Assembly: GCF_002205645.1 (NCBI RefSeq) | Contig: NZ_NIOF01000007.1 | Span: 186,001 to 250,000 of the forward strand | Reading direction: 5' to 3' | Source of the DNA: Roseateles aquatilis | Lineage (GTDB): Bacteria; Pseudomonadota; Gammaproteobacteria; Burkholderiales; Burkholderiaceae_C | DNA: 64,000 bases | Program-made: the position numbers and the translations under genes | Notes under the pieces: model-generated | Databases searched by the model: none | Told to the model about the DNA's origin: nothing | The model's input: the letters and a program-made list of their open reading frames with translations, nothing else | Part shown: positions 10,503 through 18,072 of the stretch, piece by piece | Position numbering within the stretch: position 1 is the stretch's first letter | Layout of the letters: the number at the start of each line of letters is the position of its first letter

Positions 10503-12637
10503 GCGCGCCCCTCCTGCACCGGCCCGAGCAGGCTGACGAGCTGCACCTGGCCTTGATGCCAGGCCGCCTCGATGCGGCCCGCCAGCGCGAGCAGTTGATC
10601 GCGGTCGCGCGCCACCATCGCGGCCACGCCGTAGGCCTTGTTGCGGCCATGTGCCTTGGCCATGTACATCACGGTGTCCACCAGATCGATCGCCCGCTCC
10701 CATTCCAGCAGCAGGTCCTGCGGCGCCATCGGGAAGCTCGCGAAGCCGATGGACGCGCTGATCGGGATGCGCAGCGGGCCGTGGTCGACCGGCATGCCGC
10801 CGAGCTGGTCCAGCAGCCGCTGGCCGAGCTGGCGCGCGTCCTCGGGGTCCTCGGACTTCACCAGGATCAGGAATTCCTCGCCGCCCCAGCGCACCACCAG
10901 GTCCTGCTCGCGCAGCACGCTGCGCAGCCGCCGCGCCACCTCCACCAGCACCGAGTCCCCGGCCGCGTGGCCCCACTGGTCGTTGATGCGCTTGAAGTGG
11001 TCGATGTCAATCAGGAAGAGGCTGCCGCGCAGGCCGCCCTGCTCGCGCGTCATTTGCGCGATGGCCTGCTGGAAGTGGCGGCGGTTGGCCAGGCCGGTGA
11101 GCGGATCGCGCTCGCTCTGCACGCGCAGCGACTCGTTGGTCTGCGCCAGCGCCGCGTTGGTCCGCCGGATGCGCCGGTACGCGACGCCCAGCAGCGCGCC
11201 GGAGAGCAGCACGCAGCCGCCCAGTTCGGCCCACAGCTTCAGTTGCAGGTCGCGGGTGCGGATCTGCTCGGTCTTGAGGCTGTTGTCCTGGTTGAGCAAC
11301 CGGATCTCGCGCTGGCGCTGCTGGTCCTCGTAGCGCGCTTGCGCCTCCAGCACCGCCTTGCGGGTCTCGTCGCGCAGCACGACGTCGAACAGCTTGCGCG
11401 AGCGCTGATAGGCGTCGACCGCGCCCGGCAGATCCTCGACCTTCTCCAGGTAGGTGCCCAGTTCCAGCCAGGCATCGGCGGTGTAGCTGCCGGCCTCGCG
11501 CTGCGCGTCCACCGTGATGGCCTGCATGACGTCGCGCTTGCCTTCCTCCAGCCGCCGCATGCCGATCTTGGCGATACCCATGTTGTGGCGCGCCAGGATC
11601 TCGCTGGAGATCTCTTGCGCCTCGCGCGCCATGGTCAGGCTCTGCTCGGCCAGCTCCAGCGCGCGCGGGTAGTTGCCGCTGCGCAGCTCGTAGTCGGCCA
11701 GGTTGCCCAGCGCCAGCGCCTGCAGGCCCGGCGCCTGCGCCTCGCGGGCGTACCGCAGCGCCTGCTCGCGCGCCTGCTGGCTGGCCTTGTCGTCGGTGTC
11801 CTGCGAGTACACGATGCCCCGCACCGTGTGGATGGAGTACATCAGCACCGGATCCGGGTCCTGCCGCGCCGCCGCCAGGCCCTCCTCCACGGTGCGCTTG
11901 GCATGGTCGAACTGCTGGCTGCGGAAGTAGTTGAAGGACAGCGTCGCGTCGGTGTTGGAGATGCGCCAGGGCGAGTTCATCGCACGCGCGATCTCCAGCG
12001 CCTTCAGGCCGCTCTCGACCGACGCGTCGACCTCGCCATAGTCGCCCTGCATGTAGGCCAGCAGGGAGGTGGCGCGCCACAGCAGGCGCGGGTCGGCCCT
12101 GGCGGCGTCGACCTCCTTCAGCCCGGCCAGCAGGCGCACGCCGGCACCCAGCTCGCCGTTGACCTTGAGCCATTGCGCCCGCGCCAGCATCAGCGCCAGT
12201 GGCACCTGCGCGCGCACCGGCGACGCGTCCGGCCACTGCTTGAGCTCCTCGACGGCCGCCTCGTGCCCGGGCCGGTCGCGCAACTGGGCGAGCAGCGCGG
12301 CACGCAGGCTCAGCGCCTCCAGCCGCTCGGCGCTGCCCTCGGCGGCGCGCGCCTCCAGGGTCAGCAGCTCCCGCGCATGGTCGCGCGGATGCGCGGTGCC
12401 GACGCGCTCCTGCTGCTCCAGCTCGCCTCGCAGCGCGCGGTCCTGCACGACGACATCGGCGGCGCCGGAGCCGCCCTCGGGACTGCATCCGGCCAATGCG
12501 CCAAGAGCCCCGAGCGTGCCCGCCGTCGACAGCAGCACCGCCGCGGCATGACGGCACGCACGCGCACGGACGCCGGCCGCGCCTGTCGGCGCTGGCTCGT
12601 CGTTGCGTGCTGCTTGCGATAACCCAACCATGCTCAT
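10499..12637 (-). CDS. Membrane diguanylate cyclase with lipobox and TPR region (first of tandem pair)
   Basis: A 712-residue paralogue of the next gene. The N-terminal hydrophobic stretch ends in a lipobox-like sequence (LGALAGCSPEG), so the periplasmic part may be lipid-anchored. TPR-like repeats fill about residues 75-440. A membrane helix (ELGGCVLLSGALLGVAY) leads to a GGDEF domain with an intact RWGGEEF and an RxxD site (REQD) at the correct distance. It should synthesise cyclic di-GMP in response to an unknown periplasmic or envelope cue. Two starts are possible, ATG at 12637 or 12631; neither has a strong ribosome-binding site. It is the first gene of a two-gene, four-base-overlapping operon. 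Confidence 0.89.
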   Translation of the reverse strand: MSMVGLSQAARNDEPAPTGAAGVRARACRHAAAVLLSTAGTLGALGALAGCSPEGGSGAADVVVQDRALRGELEQQERVGTAHPRDHARELLTLEARAAEGSAERLEALSLRAALLAQLRDRPGHEAAVEELKQWPDASPVRAQVPLALMLARAQWLKVNGELGAGVRLLAGLKEVDAARADPRLLWRATSLLAYMQGDYGEVDASVESGLKALEIARAMNSPWRISNTDATLSFNYFRSQQFDHAKRTVEEGLAAARQDPDPVLMYSIHTVRGIVYSQDTDDKASQQAREQALRYAREAQAPGLQALALGNLADYELRSGNYPRALELAEQSLTMAREAQEISSEILARHNMGIAKIGMRRLEEGKRDVMQAITVDAQREAGSYTADAWLELGTYLEKVEDLPGAVDAYQRSRKLFDVVLRDETRKAVLEAQARYEDQQRQREIRLLNQDNSLKTEQIRTRDLQLKLWAELGGCVLLSGALLGVAYRRIRRTNAALAQTNESLRVQSERDPLTGLANRRHFQQAIAQMTREQGGLRGSLFLIDIDHFKRINDQWGHAAGDSVLVEVARRLRSVLREQDLVVRWGGEEFLILVKSEDPEDARQLGQRLLDQLGGMPVDHGPLRIPISASIGFASFPMAPQDLLLEWERAIDLVDTVMYMAKAHGRNKAYGVAAMVARDRDQLLALAGRIEAAWHQGQVQLVSLLGPVQEGRA

Positions 12638-12734
12638 CGGAACTGATGTCGTGTTGTACGTCTTGTTACTGGAGGGTCGGACGAAGGGACGACGTGAAGC
12701 GTGCAGACTTCGCGCCGACGCGAGTCCGATGCGC

Positions 12735-14021
12735 CTAGGCGGGCCGCGCCCGGCTCAGCAGGGCGTGCAGCAGGATGGCGCCGAAGGTGGCCGTCCCGAT
12801 GCCGCCCAGGGTAAACCCACCCATCTTCAGCGTGTAATCGCCGGTGCCCAGCACCAGCGTGATCGCCGCCACCATCAGGTTGCGCGGGTCACGGAAATCG
12901 ACCCGGTTGTCGACCCAGATGCGAGCGCCGGCGACGGCGATCAGGCCGAACACCACGATGCTGACCCCACCCATCACCGCCAACGGAATCGCCTGGATCA
13001 GCGCGCCGAACTTGGGGGAGAACCCCAGCACCAGCGCCATCAGCGCCGCGACCACGAAGACCGCGGTCGAGTAGATCCGGGTGGCGGCCATCACGCCGAT
13101 GTTCTCGGCATACGTCGTCACGCCGGTGCCGCCGGAAGCGCCGCTGACGATCGTGGCCAGGCCGTCGCCGACGAAGGCGCGGCCCAGGTCCGGGGACATG
13201 TCGCGGCCGGTCATCGCGCCGACGGCCTTCAGATGGCCGAGGTTCTCCGCCACCAGGATCAGCGCCACCGGCGCGATCATCAGCATGGCCTGCGCCTGGA
13301 AGACGGGCGTGGCGAAACGCGGCAGACCGAACCACGGCGCCGCCGCGATGCCGGACAGGTCGATCGGCGTGCCCAGGCCCAGGCCGTTGGCCAGCAGCGC
13401 GTAGATCAGGCTCGCCTGGATCAGGCCGGCCAGGATCAGCAGGCGCTGCAGCATGCCGCGCGCATACACGGCGACCAGCGCGACGCTCAGGAAGGTCGCG
13501 CCCTGCATCCACGTGTCGAAGGCCGTGGGCGCCATGTTCTTGATCGGGACCGCGGCCAGGTTCAGGCCGATGACCGCCACGACGGCACCGGTCACCACCG
13601 GCGGCATCAGGCGTTCCACCCAGCCGCTGCCCGTGGCCGCGACGATCAGGCCGATGATGGTGTACAGCACGCCGCAGGCGACGATGCCGCCGAGCGCGAC
13701 CGCCAGGTTGGGGTTGGGTCCGCTGCCGGCGTAACCGGTCGCGGCGATGACGACGCCGATGAACGCGAAGCTGGAGCCGAGGTAGCTCGGCACCCGGCCG
13801 CCGACGAGGAAGAAGAACAGCAGCGTGCCCACGCCGCTCATCAGCACCGCGACGTTGGGATCGAAGCCCATCAGCAGCGGCGCCAGCACGGTGGCGCCGA
13901 ACATGGCGATCACGTGTTGCAGGCCGAGCGCCGCAGTCTGCGGCCAGGACAGGCGTTCATCGGGAGCAATCGCCTTCTCGGGGCCGACGGTCACCGGCCG
14001 CCAGCGCATCAACCACGCCAT
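12735..14021 (-). CDS. rutG: Pyrimidine permease of the NCS2/NAT family, RutG-like
   Basis: A 428-residue polytopic inner-membrane transporter. It shows the NCS2 signatures (APDERLSWPQTAALGLQHV, GGRVPSYLGSSFAFIGVV, VAENLGHLKAVGAMTGR, GDGLATIVSGASGGTGVTTY, then AENIGVMAATRIYST). It aligns segment by segment from memory with E. coli RutG rather than UraA, including IPLAVMGGVSIVVFGLIAVAG and the C-terminus GGIGTATFGAILLHALLSR. The expected substrate is uracil or another pyrimidine, by proton symport. No rutA-F genes are adjacent. A 39-residue membrane protein and a TetR regulator lie upstream on the same strand; whether they form one transcription unit is uncertain because 156 bases separate this gene from the small one. 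Confidence 0.88.
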   Translation of the reverse strand: MAWLMRWRPVTVGPEKAIAPDERLSWPQTAALGLQHVIAMFGATVLAPLLMGFDPNVAVLMSGVGTLLFFFLVGGRVPSYLGSSFAFIGVVIAATGYAGSGPNPNLAVALGGIVACGVLYTIIGLIVAATGSGWVERLMPPVVTGAVVAVIGLNLAAVPIKNMAPTAFDTWMQGATFLSVALVAVYARGMLQRLLILAGLIQASLIYALLANGLGLGTPIDLSGIAAAPWFGLPRFATPVFQAQAMLMIAPVALILVAENLGHLKAVGAMTGRDMSPDLGRAFVGDGLATIVSGASGGTGVTTYAENIGVMAATRIYSTAVFVVAALMALVLGFSPKFGALIQAIPLAVMGGVSIVVFGLIAVAGARIWVDNRVDFRDPRNLMVAAITLVLGTGDYTLKMGGFTLGGIGTATFGAILLHALLSRARPA

Positions 14022-14177
14022 GGACTTACCTCAGTGCTGGAAGTCACCGAGTGTAGTGAGGCCCCATGACATCGCCACTTCGGGCATATCCGGTGACGAG
14101 GCCACTCGCCTGAGGCTTGACGCGCCGAATCGCGCCGTGCTCGGGAACGCGGCAGGCGCCGCGACAAACACCCCGCG

Positions 14178-14297
14178 TCAGAACAGCACCAGATCGCGGT
14201 TGTGCTTCGGCAGCATGCGCAGCAGCCGCCGCCAGGCCAGCCATGCGCGCCACAACGCGCCACCGCACACCAGGCTCAGGATCAACAGGATCGTCAT
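14178..14297 (-). CDS. 39-residue single-pass membrane protein
   Basis: A very short gene with strong translation signals: ATG at 14297 is preceded by AGGAGT with about six bases of spacing. The product begins MTILLILSLVCGGALWRAWL, a hydrophobic helix, followed by a strongly basic segment (WRRLLRMLPKHNRD) and a hydrophobic end (LVLF). That topology suggests a small inner-membrane protein with a cytoplasmic basic tail. A TetR-type operator palindrome lies 55-73 bases upstream and matches one at the start of the adjacent tetR gene, so it is probably repressed by that regulator. I do not recognise a family. Confidence 0.72.
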   Translation of the reverse strand: MTILLILSLVCGGALWRAWLAWRRLLRMLPKHNRDLVLF

Positions 14298-14351
14298 GAC
14301 GGACTCCTTCTCGGCGCGCGGGCGCACCCTTCAACACGGGCGAGAGCAATA

Positions 14352-14370
14352 TTCCGCACGATCGTGCGAA
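14352..14370. promoter_or_regulatory. TetR operator-like palindrome upstream of the 39-residue gene
   Basis: The sequence TTCCGCACGATCGTGCGAA contains a perfect 14-bp palindrome (CGCACGATCGTGCG, 14355-14368). It matches 16 of 19 positions of the site at 15029-15047, at the start of the tetR gene. On the minus strand it is followed by AATATT, a possible -10 element for the small gene. Confidence 0.75.
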
Positions 14371-14413
14371 ATTCGGAGAAACCTGGGCGCGATCGAGATC
14401 ATGGCGGTCACGC

Positions 14414-15019
14414 TCAGGGGGTGGGGGTCAGGACATGCGCCATCAGGCGCTGGTAGCTGGTCCAGGCCCGGTCGACGGCGCCGGGGCTGCGCAGGAAACG
14501 GACCTCGCGCACAAGCGCGGTGAACAGGCCGTCCAGCTCGAAGATCAGTTGGTCGAGGTCGGCGTCGGGCCGCAGGTGCCCCGCCTCCTGCGCCTGCACG
14601 AGGGTGCGGCGCAGCGTCGAGCGCCAGCGGCGCACACCCTCCAGCAGCCGGTCGCGCAGCTCGCCGTCGCGGTCATCGTACTCGAAGGCGCCGGCGACAT
14701 AGAGGCAATTGCCATGGGGCCCTTCGACGCGGGCCAGCCAGCGGCGCACCATCGCGTCGAGCCGCGGCAGGCCGCGCGGCTCGCGCAGCGCGGGAAGAAT
14801 CACTTCCTGCTGGAATGCCTTCTCGAAGGCATCGAGCACCGCGCCCTGCAACGCCTCGCGCGAGCCGATGCGGGAAAACACGCCGCTCTTGGACAGGTTG
14901 AGCCGCTTGGCGACTTCGCCGATGGACAGGCTGTCGAGACCGTCCAGACGCGCCATCTCCAGCGCGACATCGACGATCGCGCTCTGCGTCAGCTCGCTGC
15001 GGGCAGTCTTGGCTTCCAT
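14414..15019 (-). CDS. TetR-family transcriptional regulator
   Basis: A 201-residue repressor. The N-terminal helix-turn-helix is clear (IVDVALEMARLDGLDSLSIGEVA then KRLNLSKSGVFSRIGSREALQ), followed by a ligand-binding region including GPHGNCLYVAGAFEYDDRDGE. The ATG at 15019 is used here; a TTG at 15028 would add three residues. No Shine-Dalgarno precedes the ATG, but an extended -10-like TGCTAAATT ends about eight bases upstream, which fits a leaderless transcript. An operator-like palindrome overlaps that -10, implying autorepression, and the matching site upstream of the downstream small gene implies it is a target. The inducer is unknown. Confidence 0.9.
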   Translation of the reverse strand: MEAKTARSELTQSAIVDVALEMARLDGLDSLSIGEVAKRLNLSKSGVFSRIGSREALQGAVLDAFEKAFQQEVILPALREPRGLPRLDAMVRRWLARVEGPHGNCLYVAGAFEYDDRDGELRDRLLEGVRRWRSTLRRTLVQAQEAGHLRPDADLDQLIFELDGLFTALVREVRFLRSPGAVDRAWTSYQRLMAHVLTPTP

Positions 15020-15028
15020 GGCGCGCAA

Positions 15029-15047
15029 TTTAGCACGACCGTGCGAA
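15029..15047. promoter_or_regulatory. TetR operator-like palindrome overlapping the tetR promoter
   Basis: TTTAGCACGACCGTGCGAA is a near-palindrome sharing 16 of 19 bases with 14352-14370. Its left edge, read on the minus strand, merges with an extended -10 element (TGCTAAATT), placing the predicted transcription start next to the ATG at 15019. Position and similarity suggest autoregulation. Confidence 0.75.
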
Positions 15048-15085
15048 CGCCGCCTCGCGCTGAAATTCCGGGGACGTGAAACAGG

Positions 15086-15355
15086 TTATTCGGAGAGGCT
15101 GGAGCCATCCGCATCGGCGCCGGCGTCGTGCGAGTCGGCCCCCGCCTCGTCCGCTCCCTCGCCGGCGGGCGGACGCCCGCGTCGGACGGCGGCCGCCGGG
15201 GCGGGCTTGATGCCGCGGCGTTTCAGCGCCTCGCGCAGCAGCAGCTCGATCTGGGCGTTGGACGAGCGCAGCTCGATCGCGGCGAGCCGCTCGATCTCCT
15301 CCCACAGCGCGGGATCGAGACGGAGCGGGAACTGCTTCTTGCCGGGACTTGCCAT
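15086..15355 (-). CDS. Arc-like ribbon-helix-helix DNA-binding protein
   Basis: An 89-residue protein. Residues about 5-50 form a ribbon-helix-helix fold (KKQFPLRLDPALWEEIERLA, then SSNAQIELLLREALKRRG), as in Arc and related regulators. The tail is low-complexity, rich in Ala, Gly and Asp (GEGADEAGADSHDAGADADG). The ATG at 15355 begins the recognisable domain. It follows the SPFH gene by 71 bases on the same strand, so the pair is probably an operon. No toxin gene is next to it, so it is unlikely to be a classic antitoxin. A likely target is the repeat-rich region upstream of the SPFH gene. Function beyond DNA binding is inference. Confidence 0.82.
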   Translation of the reverse strand: MASPGKKQFPLRLDPALWEEIERLAAIELRSSNAQIELLLREALKRRGIKPAPAAAVRRGRPPAGEGADEAGADSHDAGADADGSSLSE

Positions 15356-15426
15356 GGTGCTTGCTGCGCGGCTCGGGCGCTCAGGCGGGACGGGACGGGA
15401 GGCCGCGGCCGGAGCGCCCGGCGCGG

Positions 15427-16338
15427 TCAGTTGTAGAGCGTGCCGGCATTGATGATCGGCTGCGTGTCCTTGTCGGAGCACAGCACCACCAGCAGGTTGG
15501 ACACCATGGCCGCCTTGCGCTCGTCGTCGAGCACGACGATCTCGCGCTCGCTCAGGCCCTTGAGCGCCTCCTCGACCATGGAGACCGCGCCGTGCACGAT
15601 CTTCTTGCGGGCGCTGATGATGGCCTCGGCCTGCTGGCGACGCAGCATCACCTGGGCGATCTCGGGGGCATAGGCCAGATGCGTCAGCATCGCCGTCTCG
15701 ACGGTCACGCCGGTGGGCAGGAAACGCGCCTGCAACTCCGCGATCAGGGCGGCCATGACCTCGTCGGCACCGGCGCGCAGCGTGGTCTCGCCGCTGTCCA
15801 GGTCCTCGCCCTCGTCGTAGGCGAACTGCGACGCCAGGTGCCGGATCGCGGCCTCGGCCTGGATGCGGACGTACTGCTCGTAATCGTCGACCTCGAAAAC
15901 GGCGCGGGCCGTGTCCTCGACGCGCCAGACGACGGCGGCGCTGATCTCGACCGGGTTGCCGCGCTTGTCGTTGACCTTGAGCGTCGGCGCGTCCAGGTTG
16001 CGGGCCCGCAGCGACAGGCGGCGCTTGATCATGAACAGCGGAATGGTCCAGCGCAGGCCGGACACGCGGTCGGTGCCGACGTAGCGGCCGAACAGCATCA
16101 GCACGCGCGCCTCGTTGGGCTGCTGGATGTAGAGCCCGGTCAGCAGGACGACACCGACGACGATCAGCGCCACCTGGGCGGCGCCGAGCGCCAGCGGGCC
16201 GAAGCTGGCGAAACGCCAGCCCGCGAAGGCCAGCAGGGCCAGCGCGATCAACAGCGCGGCGTAGCCGTTGGCCGCGCCGGCGCTGCGCTCCAGCGGCGGG
16301 TGCGCGGCGGTTTTCTTCGGGACTGCGGTCGTGGTCAT
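15427..16338 (-). CDS. SPFH (band 7) domain membrane protein
   Basis: A 303-residue protein with two predicted membrane helices at about residues 27-75 ([14 protein letters not shown], then [18 protein letters not shown]). An SPFH domain follows at about 75-260 ([52 protein letters not shown]). SPFH proteins assemble into membrane scaffolds affecting proteolysis, microdomains or stress tolerance. The ATG at 16338 has a strong GGAGGAG six bases upstream. The partner gene downstream is a ribbon-helix-helix protein rather than the NfeD protease partner usual for stomatin-type genes. An operator-like palindrome and five 11-bp repeats lie upstream. The specific role is unknown. Confidence 0.9.
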   Translation of the reverse strand: MTTTAVPKKTAAHPPLERSAGAANGYAALLIALALLAFAGWRFASFGPLALGAAQVALIVVGVVLLTGLYIQQPNEARVLMLFGRYVGTDRVSGLRWTIPLFMIKRRLSLRARNLDAPTLKVNDKRGNPVEISAAVVWRVEDTARAVFEVDDYEQYVRIQAEAAIRHLASQFAYDEGEDLDSGETTLRAGADEVMAALIAELQARFLPTGVTVETAMLTHLAYAPEIAQVMLRRQQAEAIISARKKIVHGAVSMVEEALKGLSEREIVVLDDERKAAMVSNLLVVLCSDKDTQPIINAGTLYN

Positions 16339-16356
16339 CACCTGCTCCTCCAAAAT

Positions 16357-16366
16357 GGTGATATCA
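16357..16366. promoter_or_regulatory. Palindrome GTGATATCAC upstream of the SPFH gene
   Basis: A perfect 10-bp palindrome lies about 20-30 bases before the SPFH start codon, in a locally AT-rich stretch (AAAATGGTGATATCACTTTA). Ribbon-helix-helix regulators commonly bind short palindromes of this sort, so it is a candidate operator for the downstream Arc-like protein or the core of the promoter. Confidence 0.5.
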
Positions 16367-16421
16367 CTTTATGCGCAACCGACACGATCGCGCAAGCCCC
16401 GTTCTCAAAAAGAATCGGCGG

Positions 16422-16476
16422 ACTCAGCAGTCGCTCAGCAACTGCTCAGCGATTGCTCAGCGATTGCTCAGGATCG
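16422..16476. repeat. Five 11-bp direct repeats upstream of the SPFH-RHH operon
   Basis: CTCAG recurs with exact 11-base spacing; the units start at 16422, 16433, 16444, 16455 and 16466. On the minus strand the units read CTGAGCAATCG twice, then CTGAGCAGTTG, CTGAGCGACTG and a degenerate CTGAGTCCGCC. They lie between the dsbA terminator and the SPFH start, so they belong to the SPFH promoter region. The spacing matches one DNA turn, as expected for a cooperative protein-binding array. Confidence 0.8.
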
Positions 16477-16511
16477 GCGCGGCAGCGGCATGGGATCCGT
16501 CCGGAAAAGCA

Positions 16512-16533
16512 GAAAGCGCCCTGAGGCGCTTTC
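16512..16533 (-). terminator. Intrinsic terminator after dsbA
   Basis: Perfect stem GAAAGCGCC (16512-16520) with GGCGCTTTC (16525-16533), loop CTGA. It is followed on the minus strand by a T-rich TGCTTTTCC. It lies 50-70 bases after the dsbA stop. Confidence 0.75.
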
Positions 16534-16584
16534 CTTGGCGTCGGGCGACGCGTGGCTGGTGGGCGGCGTCGGCCGCCCGCGGGG

Positions 16585-17265
16585 TCATTTCTTGCGTGCC
16601 AGCGGCAGCAGGTAGTTGGCCACGGCGATGCAGCGCTGGCCCAGTTCTTCCTCGCTGACGCGCAGGCCGAAACCGGCCATCGCCGGCGAGGTCAGGAAAC
16701 GGCCGCCGATCGCGACGGTCGGCACGCCGTCGATGTTGTAGCTGTCCTGCAGCTTCGTCGCCTGCAGGCACTTGGTCTGCACGGTGAACGAGTTGTAGGT
16801 GTCCAGGAACTTGGCCGAGTCGACGCCCAGCGGCGCCAGGAACGCGGCCATCGCCTTGGGATCCGTCAGCGACTGCCCACCGCGATGGATCGCGTTGAAG
16901 ATCGCCGGGCGGGTCTGCTCTTCCTTGCCCATCACCTCGAGGGTGAAGAACAGGCGCTGATGGATCTTCACGTTCTCGCGGAAGGCGACGTGCACCTTGC
17001 GGTAGACGACATCGGCCGGCAGTTGCTTGGCCCAGGCCTCGATGGTCGGCTCGAACACGTAGCAGTGCGGGCAGCCGTACCAGAAGAACTCGACCACTTC
17101 GATCTTGCCGGCCACCGAGCTGGGCACCGGGGTGGCCAGGCGCTGGTACTGGCGCCCCTCGATCGGACCGCCCTGCGCTTGCGCGGGCAGGCCGGTCAAG
17201 GCCAGACCGCCGGCTCCGGCGGTCGACAGGGCGGTGGTGAGGGCGGTGAATTCGCGACGCTTCAT
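16585..17265 (-). CDS. dsbA: Periplasmic thiol:disulfide oxidoreductase DsbA
   Basis: A 226-residue periplasmic enzyme that introduces disulfides into exported proteins. The thioredoxin-fold active site is FFWYGCPHCYVF with CPHC at residues 65-68, and the cis-proline loop is GVPTVAIGG near residue 180. The N-terminus (MKRREFTALTTALSTAGAGG to LPAQAQ) is a signal peptide with a twin-arginine-like start (RREF), so Tat export is possible. The ATG at 17265 fits that signal. It follows the argS-SPOR pair on the same strand, separated by a terminator at 17355-17377. A DsbB partner is not in the window. Confidence 0.94.
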   Translation of the reverse strand: MKRREFTALTTALSTAGAGGLALTGLPAQAQGGPIEGRQYQRLATPVPSSVAGKIEVVEFFWYGCPHCYVFEPTIEAWAKQLPADVVYRKVHVAFRENVKIHQRLFFTLEVMGKEEQTRPAIFNAIHRGGQSLTDPKAMAAFLAPLGVDSAKFLDTYNSFTVQTKCLQATKLQDSYNIDGVPTVAIGGRFLTSPAMAGFGLRVSEEELGQRCIAVANYLLPLARKK

Positions 17266-17354
17266 CTTCGATTCCTTGAAAGTTCCCGATCCGGTATCCG
17301 ATGTCCGGGGACCGGCGACCCACACCGGCCGGCCATCCTAGAAACACAAACTTA

Positions 17355-17377
17355 GGGCGGGATTAACGATCCCGCCC
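17355..17377 (-). terminator. Intrinsic terminator after the SPOR gene
   Basis: Stem GGGCGGGAT (17355-17363) with ATCCCGCCC (17369-17377), loop TAACG. It is followed on the minus strand by the T-rich CTAAGTTTGTGTTTC. It ends the argS-SPOR unit before dsbA. Confidence 0.8.
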
Positions 17378-17391
17378 CGGGGGACGGCCGC

Positions 17392-18072
17392 TCAGCGCTG
17401 GATCGCCACGAGGTTGGCCTCGACGCCCGCGCCTTCCAGCTTCTTCTGCTGGGCTTCGGCTTCGTCGCGGGTATCGAACGGGCCCAGGCGCACGCGGAAC
17501 ACGGTGCGGCCGGATTGCTCGCGCTCCATCACCTTGGCCGAGAAACCCTGGATCGCCAGCTTGGCGCGCTGCTGCTCGGCGTCCTCCATGCGCGTGTAGG
17601 CGCCGGCCTGGACGAAGAAGCTGCCGCGCGAACCATCCGCCCGCGAGCCGTCGGCGGTACGCGCCTCCGCGGCGCGTTGCTCGGGCTTGGACGAGGTCGT
17701 GGCCGGTGCCGTGGCGACCGCCGGAGTGCGTTCGGTCGCGCGGCCTTCGACGGCCGGCGCGGGCGTATTGCCGGCGGTGACCGCGGGCGCCTGAGCGGGC
17801 GCCGGCGTCGTCGCCGGCGGCGCGGCCGGCGTCACGACGCCCGAGGCCGCCTTGGCGCCGGCGCGGCCGGCCAGCGGCGCGTTCGGGTCCCAGTTGCGAT
17901 TGCGCTCGGCTTCCTGCGCGTCCTGCTCGGCAGTGCGCTGCGGCAGCTTGTTGATGAAGGGCACCGGCGCCTTGGTGACGTACAGCGCCACGCCCAGCGC
18001 GACGCCCAGCCCCAGCAGCAGGCCCACGATCAGGCCCATGGCGAATCCGCCGCGCTGCTTCTCCTTGCTCAT
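17392..18072 (-). CDS. SPOR-domain membrane protein
   Basis: A 226-residue protein: short cytoplasmic N-terminus, one membrane helix ([20 protein letters not shown], residues about 11-31), a Pro/Ala/Thr-rich periplasmic linker, and a C-terminal SPOR domain from about residue 148 ([38 protein letters not shown]). SPOR domains bind denuded septal peptidoglycan, so it probably localises to the division site, like FtsN. Its ATG overlaps the argS stop by four bases (ATGA), showing co-translation. The argS-SPOR-dsbA order is common in Betaproteobacteria. It is not demonstrably FtsN, so no symbol is given. Confidence 0.9.
   Translation of the reverse strand: MSKEKQRGGFAMGLIVGLLLGLGVALGVALYVTKAPVPFINKLPQRTAEQDAQEAERNRNWDPNAPLAGRAGAKAASGVVTPAAPPATTPAPAQAPAVTAGNTPAPAVEGRATERTPAVATAPATTSSKPEQRAAEARTADGSRADGSRGSFFVQAGAYTRMEDAEQQRAKLAIQGFSAKVMEREQSGRTVFRVRLGPFDTRDEAEAQQKKLEGAGVEANLVAIQR

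Noticed and set aside
15086-15355. A toxin-antitoxin pair with the ribbon-helix-helix protein as antitoxin
   Set aside because: The adjacent genes are an SPFH membrane protein and a TetR regulator. No RelE, PIN or HicA-like frame is next to it.
16422-16476. Replication or plasmid iterons
   Set aside because: No rep gene, DnaA boxes or AT-rich unwinding region are adjacent. Position in a promoter region fits regulation better.
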